Part shown: one piece after another, positions 55,749 to 64,000 of the stretch
How the letters are laid out: the number at the start of each line of letters is the position of its first letter
How positions within the stretch are numbered: position 1 is the first letter of the stretch
NCBI GenBank assembly: GCA_964019695.1
Contig: OZ026515.1
Coordinates: 128,710,375 to 128,774,374, forward strand
DNA from: Loripinus fragilis
Taxonomy: Eukaryota; Mollusca; Bivalvia; Lucinida; Lucinidae
Length of the DNA stretch: 64,000 nucleotides
Reading direction: 5' to 3'
Program-made: the position numbers and the translations under genes
Notes under the pieces: model-generated
Told to the model about the DNA's origin: nothing
The model's database searches: none
Seen by the model: the letters and a program-made list of their open reading frames with translations, nothing else

Positions 55749-55840
55749 ACACTCAGTGTCCATTTGGCATCAACAAGGGCGACTGACTCTATCTGGTCAT
55801 ATGGTAGAACACCTGGTGTGCTGTGTTGCTGTAGACGATC
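55609..55840. repeat. Palindrome with arms of about 80 bp
   Basis: Left arm 55609-55688 (GATCGTCT, CAACACAGCACACCAGGTGT, GACCAGATAGAGTCAGTC, GATGCCAAATGG), right arm 55760-55840 the inverse with few differences, spacer about 70 bp. The two hammerhead-like motifs lie outside in inverted order, so the whole region 55325-55891 is an inverted pair of element ends. Confidence 0.85.
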
Positions 55841-55847
55841 ATGTGTC

Positions 55848-55891
55848 TTGAAACTCTGATGAAGGCGAAAGCCTAAAGCGCTTAGTTTCAA
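55848..55891 (+). ncRNA. Hammerhead-ribozyme-like motif, right
   Basis: TTGAAACT, CTGATGA, AGGC-GAAA-GCC, TAAA, GCGCTT, AGTTTCAA. The same fold as the left motif with an 8-bp stem I, but the GAAA box reads TAAA. The changed G is a core position, so this copy is probably inactive. Confidence 0.6.
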
Positions 55892-55918
55892 AACAAATTT
55901 GCTCTGTTTTTATATATA

Positions 55919-56739
55919 GAGAGGTTGTGGGTTCGAATCTTGCTAGAGGCATTATATTTACAGCATCTATCGGCTCAGTTGATTCACTATATTCCTCCGT
56001 ATTTATCTACCTGTCTAAATCTACATCATCTTCTGATCCTGTGTAGCTCGAAAGCAATGATGTTTGTGAAATTATATTTCCGCACTTCTGATATTTATCT
56101 AATTTCACTTGTATCCTTGGATTCATCAGGCTTTCACTTGCGAACGAAATAGATGCCATCCATTGAAAAAAGAACCAATATACGACGTGTACTGTATCAG
56201 TCGTCGTCCATATCAGCGCTTTCTGAACATCCTATTTTGGGGATGGCGCAGTTGGTAGCGTCGATGTCTGGTGTAGTACTAGGCGATGTTGCCGAGGTCG
56301 TGGGTTCGAATCTCGCTAGAGGCAAAATATTTACAGCATCTATCGGCTCAGTTGATTCACTATATCCCTCCGTATTTATCTACCTGTCTGAATCTGCATC
56401 AGTTTCTGATCCTGTGTAGCTCGAAAGCAATGATGTTTGTGAAATTATATTTCCGCATTTCTGATATTTATCTAATTTCACTTGTATCATTGGATCCACC
56501 AGGCTTTCATTTGCGAACAAAACAGATGTCATCCATTGAAAAAAGAACCAATATACGACGTGTGCTGCATTTGGCGTCGTCCACTCTCAGCGCTTCCTAG
56601 GGATCAGTGGCGCAGTTGGTAGCATCGATGATTGGTGTAGTGCTAGGCGGTGTTGCCGAGGTCTCGATAGAGGCAAAATATTTTCAGCATCTATCGGCTC
56701 AGTTGATTCACTATATCCCTCCGTATATATGTATATACA
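55919..56739 (+). mobile_element. tRNA-headed repeat S3, plus array (2.4 units)
   Basis: B box positions at 55926 (GGGTTCGAATCTTGCTAGAG), 56303 (GGGTTCGAATCTCGCTAGAG) and, damaged, about 56665; A boxes at 56245 (TGGCGCAGTTGGTAGCGTC) and 56608. Unit spacing is about 360-377 bp. Each unit body has ATTTACAGCATCTATCGGCT, GTGTAGCTCGAAAGCAATGA and GAACCAATATACGACGTGT. The orientation is opposite to 53035-55140. Confidence 0.75.
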
Positions 56740-59416
56740 GCTGCTTTCCAAAATTTTCATAGATAGCGATTTTTGTCATAATTATTTACATATCCTATAC
56801 TTGTTTAAATGTTTGTAGTAAACTTGTGCTTTGTTTGAGATATAATTTATTTCTGCTCCTGTATGCACGACATATCTTATTATATGGAATTAAAGAATGG
56901 CTTGTTTTGCAGATGTTTTTTATCAAGTTTCAGTTTCTAAAAAGTTGATTATATTTTTATCAAATCAAAGTTGCTTATCTAAACTCTATTTCAAATTATG
57001 GGATAATAAGGAGAGCAGCAGCAAAAACTGTGGTGGTAATCTATAAAGTCATGTATATGGAGCATTGTGAAAATAATTTTAAGAATTGAAGCTATCGAGT
57101 GTACGAGGGGGGTTCAATATGTAATGAAAACCCATTCATAACTTCATCCACAAAGGCGTTAGGGTGTTATGCTATGTGCCAAACGAAAGAACAAAGCGTC
57201 GCCATTAAATTGGTGTATGAAACATTAATTTATCTTTCCAAATTTAATAAGTTACAGACCTTTTAAAAAACACACTAATATACACTGCATATATTTTCCT
57301 CCGAATTATAAAGACTCATTTTTACAAGGGTAGAAAGGCATGCTGTATTTTCTAAAACAAACCTTACCATGCACGAATCACATATCCATAGTTTTTTTTT
57401 ACTCATTTCCCCTTTATCTGCTATAACGATACAGACTTTTGACCGCTACCGATTTCTCGTGCAAACGGTTGTATTACGTTACCCCCTATTGCATTGACGT
57501 CGTTTAAAGCGATGGACGTAACACTAAAATACGCACAGTTCTTGAAAATCGGAAATGTGGCTTTGTACTAGGAAAGGACAATTTTGATTACATCGAAGTT
57601 TCAATACACACAGTGCATAGGCAGCAGACCAGTTAAACTGAAACCAATATCTAGGAGTATCTCATCTGAATGGTATACCATTTTTTTTCCTATAATTTCA
57701 TTGTCTGAAATTAGCCAGCCAGATTATGTACATGTTAGTACCTGTAACAATGTCCAAATAATGCATTCGAATGCAAACATCGATGAAACGCGGTATTTTA
57801 TCTGATCCATTTCATTGTAAGCCAGATATGGCATTCTTTTAAGTGATTTTGTTATTTCAAATGACGTACTTTGGGGTACTTAATGAACGAGATTAAAATA
57901 TGAAAATTTTAAAATAGCTGTATTACTTGCAAATAAACATCAAAGCGACCAGAAAAAATGTTACAAACAAATTTCGTATAATTTTTGCTATGTATTCGTT
58001 CACGCAAAAACGACTCTGTCAATTGAATGCCAGAAAATGTAGTATCAAGGAGGATTTTGACCAAAATGGCAGCCTCAGTATTTCATAGAATATAAAGTAA
58101 TATCAAAACAGTTTGCAGGTATAAATCACCAATATATGGGTATTTACCACACGAAGAAGCAGACTAAAAACATCCCTCGTTCATGCAGATATCTGCTTTT
58201 GAAAACATTATTTTATTTCATATCGCAGTGTACTTCAGCGTCCTATCTTGAAAGTGGCTTGTGCAAATTAGATAAGGAGCTGGATAACTGCTATTTTACA
58301 TTTATCTAGCCAAGAAACAGACCTTTAAATAAAATTAATTATGTAGTGTGTAAATATAAAACGTTGGGATATAGTGGGCTGTTTTCATTACATATTGAAC
58401 GCCCCTCGTATCAATAATGAATCACTTGATTGACTTTGGTGTATGTGCACCAGCAGGTTGCACAACTTTTATAATTTCACATAATTACTTTAAAAAGATA
58501 TGTTAAGTGCATTTTGGGTGTTCAAAACTGATGCTACATAGTAAGAGCCCAATTATTTGGAGAAAGACTAAAACAAAAGTACACTACTGCCAAACAGTTA
58601 TATGGATCAAGAGGGTTTGAAATTGTATTAAAATTAGGAAAATGTCATCTTTTCAGATGAATCCACACTCAAAACCTATTTCTTTTGCAAACCTATTCCC
58701 ATCTGGCATCTGAAACACGAACACATTTATCCACATTACATTGATGGATGGGTAAAACTCCACTGGAGTCGTATTTAGGGGACTATCTCGTAACATTTAA
58801 AGGGGTCTCTCAACTTAATCTTGTTAATTAAACAATCACCAGTAAGGCACATCAAGAAAATATCAAAAGCGATATAAAACTCCAATATGAATGCACTATG
58901 CCCCAAGCATTCAACAATATAATGCACCTTGCAATAGCTCTTGAAAATATTCTCGCATTCACCAGGGAACAGGGTGGTGATATTTTGAGTTGCCACGTTG
59001 CAGTGAAGATCTGACGCCCATAGATACTGACTATAGCATTTTTAAGCATCACGTTAGTCGGATGTCAAATATAAAAGAAAGACACTTTTAGAAATTACTA
59101 TCAAATTTGGTGCACCTTGAATTCAGATGACCTAGAATTCATGTATTCTGCTATGCGAAAAAAATCCAAGCTATCATTACAAGAAATGTCGGTGTTACTA
59201 AGCGTAAGATGACATGCCAGATTTTCGCTGGCAATGAAATCAGTTTCAAGATAAAATGCTTTGTTGTTACAGTGCTATACATGTGCTGTAATAAAACATA
59301 GAACTAATAATGATTTGCACCTTTTAATACATTGCAAAAATCAAATCTTAAGTACATAGGGTATGTAAATAATTATGACAAAAATCGCTATCTAGAAAAC
59401 ATTTGGAAAGCAGCTG
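56738..59416 (+). mobile_element. Tc1-like element with 65-bp inverted ends, host of a nested element
   Basis: Starts CAGCTGCTTTCCAAAATTTT and continues with TAGATAGCGATTTTTGTCAT and AATTATTTACATA; the inverse closes the element at 59416, with TA on both sides. Removing the nested element (57104-58408) leaves about 1.37 kb, normal for Tc1/mariner. On the + strand at about 58645 the translation reads VIFSDESTLKTYF, close to the FSDES box around the second catalytic Asp of Tc1-like transposases. Stops and frameshifts surround it, so the element is dead. Confidence 0.7.
57104..58408. mobile_element. CGAGGG/TA element E3, 1305 bp, nested
   Basis: Ends CGAGGGGGGTTCAATATGTA plus ATGAAAAC and the inverse (GTTTTCATTACATATTGAAC plus GCCCCTCG), TA on both sides. 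The interior is unlike E1 and E2 by eye and has no recognised coding; the 73-codon frame at 57584-57805 shows no transposase motif. Confidence 0.8.
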
Positions 59417-60351
59417 TAAAGTAAAATTTGTGGGTCAGAATTCAACTCTCTCCTTGTCAACTGGCGAGCTAAGTTTGTTCTGCATATATCAAACAGGTAG
59501 ACAAATATTTATTAGAATATAGCTATTGGATACGTTATTGGATACGTTTGAATTTCTGTCATCATAATATTCATGCATAGTTCAAGTAACATATTGCAAG
59601 ACTTTGATTGACCATGACTTCTTTACTAGCTCAATCTAAAAAATCTTATATCCAAATTTAGATTTTGCCTTTGTTAATCCTCGTGCAAGGTTTGACTAGC
59701 GAACTAATACGAGTTCATGAAGTCCAACTTTAACAACATATTTACTGTTGGTATTGCAAATATTACAGATCTAAATCCGGCATATTCTGTCAAAAGCATT
59801 TTAATATTGTTGCTATTTGCAATCAAACTGTCAAATGTATGCATTAATTAGGCGATGCAATTCTAATTATGATATAGAAACAAAAGCAACTCATTCATTT
59901 CAAGTGGATTATACTACAAAGATGTTAATTAGAATTATCGTTTTCAAAAGGCGTACAAAGAATGTCTTGGATATACTTTCCCAAATATAGGTTTGCCTTA
60001 TCCCTAGATAGTTTATCATCGAAAGTACCAGTCCTGCCCCCTCACACCCCAAGTCTATAGAAATAATTTCATGCTCAAATTAACTAAGTATGATATTTTG
60101 CACTGCTTATGAGACTAAAAATGCTGAAAAAAAACGATATTTCATGTCTAAAACATTCAAATGTCGTATTTATCCTGCTTATTATTATTAAATACCAACA
60201 ATTGTTTGCATTTTAACATTCATGAGCACGATATACTTCATACTTAAGTGAGTTGAGCTTGAAAAACGTTTTTATAATCTCCCGTGGCCAGTTGGCATTT
60301 TAACAATTATGAGCGTGATAAAAAAAAAGAGATTACTAGGTGAGTGTCTTT
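59417..60351. other. No gene seen
   Basis: AT-rich spacer between the Tc1-like element and palindromic element P1. Nothing recognised. Confidence 0.5.
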
Positions 60352-60640
60352 TAATATCAAGTTTACCAGGCAATGCTTTGAGAACGCTTGTTGACATCGC
60401 GAGGCTTGCCGAGCGATTCAACATGCATTCTCAAAGCCAAGCCTGGTAAATTTGATATCAAAAGACGCGAACCTGGTATTCTATTAATCAGTTTACCCAT
60501 TGTTTCACTCCTCAAACTAGCGATTATGACATAATTTTCGATTTTTGCTGATTCAGCGTCATTAGCGACGTCATTCAAAAAGTGCTACGTCATCATGACC
60601 TAATAAAGGCACATGTCGTGAGATAGACAATGTTTATCAT
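60352..60640 (+). mobile_element. Palindromic element P1, copy 3
   Basis: ATATCAAGTTTACCAGGCAA, GAGAACGCTTGTTGACATCG, core CGAGGCTTGCCGAGCG, then the right arm and the same tail as copy 1 (GCGTCATTAGCGACGTCATT, TGACCTAATAAAGGC). Confidence 0.8.
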
Positions 60641-60943
60641 GCAACGTGCAGCAATGCAGTTAATATGAGAGGTAACTGATACATTTCATACTCAGACAAG
60701 TTAAGCAAAACAAGTTTTATAATCTTAAAGCCAGGTCTTGCAATATGTCAAAGTGTGTAAAAGACGGACCAATTTTCTAAGTAGAGTTTCCCTTTTCTGA
60801 ATATGTTCGCTCTTTTTCTTTTAAAAAGATGTTTTCCACAAATTAAATGGTAATGGATGACTGCTATCGGATTTAAAGTAATTTCTCCACTTACGTACAT
60901 CTAACAACATGCATACATGTATGATTATCGATGAAAATTAAAA

Positions 60944-61182
60944 TGTGCCGCGACATGAGATTTCCAACAATGTGGTATGTGCGACCAGCAAAGCCTCAGA
61001 TCAGCCTGCGCATATGCGCAGTCTGATCAGAGCCATTGCTTGTCGCCTGAATATTCAATGAGTGTTAAGCTACTGACTGAACGTCATTTGCAGTCTCTAA
61101 GTTTAAAAGGAGGCTGTACGGGCTCCCCTGAGTCTACACTTGTCAAAATGCCACATTGTTGGAAATCACATGTCGTGGATCA
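60944..61182 (-). mobile_element. MITE M1, copy 6
   Basis: GCCGCGACATGAGATTTCC to GGAAATCACATGTCGTGGAT, internal hairpin GATCAGCCTGCGCATATGCG. Fifty bp from copy 7, in the opposite orientation. Confidence 0.8.
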
Positions 61183-61232
61183 AATGGTTAGTTCTTCCAC
61201 AGTCTGTGTCATATACCTTGCTATCTATATAA

Positions 61233-61466
61233 TGGGCCACAACATGTGATTTCAAACGATGTGGCATTTTGAAAAGTGTAGACTCAGACGAGCATGTACA
61301 GCCTCCTTTAAGCTTAGAAACTAATTATGTTTGGCCTGTAGCTCATTAGTCAAAGAATATTGAAGAGACTAGCAAAGGTTCTGATCAGACTGTGCGTATG
61401 TGCAGACTAATCTGGGCCTTAGCTGTACGGACATATCACTTGGTTGGAATCTCATGTTACTGCTCA
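61233..61466 (+). mobile_element. MITE M1, copy 7 (diverged)
   Basis: TGGGCCACAACATGTGATTT to TTGGAATCTCATGTTACTGC. More substitutions than the other copies, including in the internal hairpin (CTGATCAGACTGTGCGTATG). Confidence 0.75.
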
Positions 61467-61729
61467 TGTAATAAACAACCCCAGTATTCTCTCAATAATG
61501 TACACCCATCAGTGTTTTACTGGTTTGCAATGAATAAAATTGTTAACACGTGACTTTGTACTAATCATCTCATCACAAACGCACTAATCCATTGAGAATT
61601 CCGATCTGTAAACAAAGCCAAGACGGAAATTAAATTGAAATGTAAATTCAATGTGCCTGCAAGAATGTTGTAATATTGTGCACATGTGCTGTAAATGCGT
61701 TGCCATAGCGAGTGTCTACTAATTTGTGT

Positions 61730-62066
61730 ATAGAGGATCTTACATGAGTGCTCATGTTTTATTGAATTTATTAAACGAGATGGGGATAAGTGATAAAATG
61801 CGAGGCTTGACGAGCATTTTATAACTTTTTCGCAACGAGTTTAATAAATTCAATAATACAGGAGCATGAATGTTAGATTCTATTTATCACATGACATAAT
61901 TAATTAAAAACGCATTTTGACGTGAAAACATCAGGATTTTGCCATATTTTACGCAACGTTATAAAGGACATCATAACGTTTCTCGAAAATCTGTAAACCA
62001 CTAGTGGTTTATCGATTTTATTGCATAGCGTTATATCACTCCCAGAAGCGACGTCATGTGATAAAA
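61730..62066 (-). mobile_element. Palindromic element P2, copy 2 (inverted)
   Basis: ATTGAATTTATTAAACGAG, GATAAAATGCGAGGCTTGAC, GAGCATTTTATAAC, ACGAGTTTAATAAATTCAAT, then AACCACTAGTGGTTTATCGA and CTCCCAGAAGCGACGTCATG. The core here reads CGAGGCTTGACGAGC with one change. Confidence 0.8.
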
Positions 62067-62339
62067 TAACGTTGTTTTAATAAGCAGTCGTGTTCTACGT
62101 TTGAGGTCGTCGATTTGATGTACCTGGACAACATGTGTTATCGCTCATACTCCATTTAAAGCTATGGACAGGCCAGTTTAAGTTTGCATTTCATTCTGCT
62201 CTCACTCCTTTTTAGTCGAGAAATGTTGTTGTTTTGCTCAAACATAGGCTGAAATATGAGCTTTGCATCATTTGTAACAACAATGCCCCTATTAAACCTA
62301 TCTGGAAGCACTACAAAGTACAATGGCACATACATGTAG

Positions 62340-62600
62340 TACACAGAACGTGGTCTCATTCGGGAAAGTCCGTCACAATTCGAGAATCGAATCATGCCTC
62401 GGGTGTATATATAAGAAGCATTATGCGAAGTACTGTGTACCAAAAAGCTTCATTTTGTTAGCCGCAAGTGGCGTATGGAAATTAGTTCTGTAGCATGTGA
62501 GTTCAGCTATATCAAAATCCATTGTTCTGAAAATCCAAAAGTTTAATCAGCAGAATAAATGAAGTATATATATTCTGAATAAAATATCGCTATATACCAG
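62340..62600 (-). repeat. Dispersed repeat R1, copy 3 (inverted)
   Basis: Inverse of copies 1 and 2: ACAATTCGAGAATCGAATCA then TGCCTCGG, TAGTTCTGTAGCATGTGAGT, TTCTGAATAAAATATCGCTA. Confidence 0.65.
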
Positions 62601-63299
62601 GACACCGTATGGGAAAATAATTATACACAATCATAATTTCTTTTGTGTATATTCTGAATCCCACAGGTTGCAGTCCACAATTTCACAGGATTGGCCCTGG
62701 GGTAATTTAAATTTTTAGTGGTATGGTTAAAATCTTGTTTTTCTAAATTCAATGAAGAAATACTGGCTTGCACCTGGAAGAGTCTTAAAAGCAGTGAGAA
62801 GAATGCATTTTGTCAGTGTCACTTGTCCTTGCTATGTTTGTCTGAAGGAAAGTAAGAAATTCTTGAATTTTGACTGGTGTCCGTTTTCACTTTGTTGATA
62901 TTGGTGCATTAAGGTAGCAGAGATGTGCTTAATAATCTAAGCGGATGATTGGTGATGACTTGCTGATATACGTATTTCTCTGAAGTGTGTCTGCAGACAA
63001 ATTGTCTTATTTCATTTTTTTTTTTTTTTGTATTTTGGGAGTGATGAGCTTTTGAGAAGGTGTCAATTAGGCTTAAAAGAGGCCATTTTCATAATACCTC
63101 GGCACCCAATTTAGGTTACCTTGCACCCCAGGACAATTTTTCATGGGTGCCAAATTGTTCATTGGGACCCCCTGAATGCGAAACGAAGGTATCCTTAAAA
63201 AAATGGTTTGGACTATGTTAAATTGAATGGTTTCTATGGCAACCCATAGCGAATTCGATAAGGGGGGTCTGCCTACAAAATTACTCATATCAAGACACT
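62601..63299. other. No gene seen
   Basis: A 71-codon minus-strand frame (63073-63288) has no recognisable domain. A poly-T run lies at 63016-63029. Confidence 0.4.
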
Positions 63300-63380
63300 A
63301 ATTATCCAGTACTGGTTCAACCCAAGAAGACCCCTCCAGACATGACAGAAAAATTGAATCGAATCAAACAAACAAGCACT
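63300..63380 (+). repeat. SINE-M 3' fragment
   Basis: TCCAGTACTGGTTCAACCCA, AGAAGACCCCTCCAGACATG, then a tail AATCGAATCAAACAAACAAG. The tRNA head is absent. Confidence 0.65.
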
Positions 63381-63659
63381 AAAGAAATTTCAACCTATAG
63401 TCCTTCACCAACACATTACTTCCATGTTGTAACTGGCAAACATATTCACTGAAAATATTCAGTGAAAGATCCAGGTTCGAATCATGGTGTAAGTTAAAAG
63501 TTGGAAAGGAGTAATATTTGTGTATGAAACCATAATGTCTATGGTCATTTAAATGTAATATTGAATAAAGGTCCTCAATGTTTTAGTATTATATTAGTTG
63601 AAAAGGTTCTGCATGTGAAAGTTTGATTTCAGCAGTTTTTCAGGGCAGATTTAACCCTA

Positions 63660-63810
63660 CCCCTAAACGGTTGCTATGGCTAACAGTGAAGACCCAGATG
63701 AAATGCCCCATAAGGCGCTAAGTCAAAATCGATCTTCAAAGAAAGAAATATAATATTTTTGGAAATTATAACCTGTAACCCCTCAATATATACAATGGAC
63801 CAGTCTGTAA
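63660..63810 (-). repeat. Dispersed repeat, inverted copy of 51895-52075
   Basis: AACAGTGAAGACCCAGATGA, AATGCCCCATAAGG, TCAAAATCGATCTTC, GTAACCCCTCAATATATAC. Lacks the extra GCAGCATGATGCAG segment of the other copy. Confidence 0.6.
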
Positions 63811-64000
63811 TTCCATTAAAAAGGGTAAATTCCAAGCTGGAAATTTTGTCAGACTCTTAAAAATTATCTGAAATATATAATTTAATTGGTTCTGCATGTA
63901 AAAAAATAATTGCAGCAGATTTAAGTGAAAATTTTTATTTTTTTCTTTTGTGAAAAAATTAAAAAAAAAAGTTTTTTAGTTTTTTGTTTTTTTTTTCCGA
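63811..64000. other. AT-rich low-complexity end of window
   Basis: Runs of A and T increase toward the end (63950-63998). Nothing codes. Confidence 0.7.

Overview
The window is eukaryotic, AT-rich, and contains no gene I can support as a functional host gene. No convincing exon chain, rRNA gene or functional tRNA gene is visible. Almost all recognisable content is repetitive: decayed mariner and LINE coding remnants, tRNA-derived SINEs, short inverted-repeat elements (MITE and foldback types), microsatellites, a 43-bp minisatellite and a large local duplication. The mix resembles repeat-rich invertebrate chromosomes. A bivalve mollusc is my best guess from the style of the repeats, but that is inference and not shown by any gene here.

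Layout. 1-5100: a mariner transposase relic, a dispersed repeat, a palindromic element and an L1/Tx1-type LINE remnant. 5100-7545: a strong hairpin, then a 2-kb minisatellite lying inside a dispersed element. 7545-19300: mostly small inverted-repeat elements (twin 70-bp elements, a seven-copy MITE, several palindromes, a 692-bp element with terminal repeats) and a second LINE remnant. 19480-43795: a tandem segmental duplication. Unit A is about 19480-29945 and unit B about 31010-43795, separated by a GC-rich tandem block at 29946-31007. Comparing A with B gives filled and empty sites for several insertions. The most striking is a 2.4-kb foldback element (40572-42991) with compound terminal repeats made of satellite DNA. 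44110-52500: microsatellites and more LINE remnants. 52990-59420: a tRNA-like repeat array broken by a 1.37-kb TA-target element, an inverted element with two hammerhead-ribozyme-like motifs, and a transposon nested in another transposon. 59420-64000: further copies of families seen earlier.

The most interesting points are the foldback element with an empty site in the paralogous copy; a short core (CTCGGCAAGCCTCG and close variants) at the centre of three otherwise different palindromic families; the hammerhead-like pair near 55.3-55.9 kb; the minisatellite whose every unit carries a 15-bp perfect dyad; and three unrelated 1.3-kb elements with the same CGAGGG/TA ends and no transposase. Names of element classes rest on termini, target duplications and short protein signatures read by eye. 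No database search was possible.
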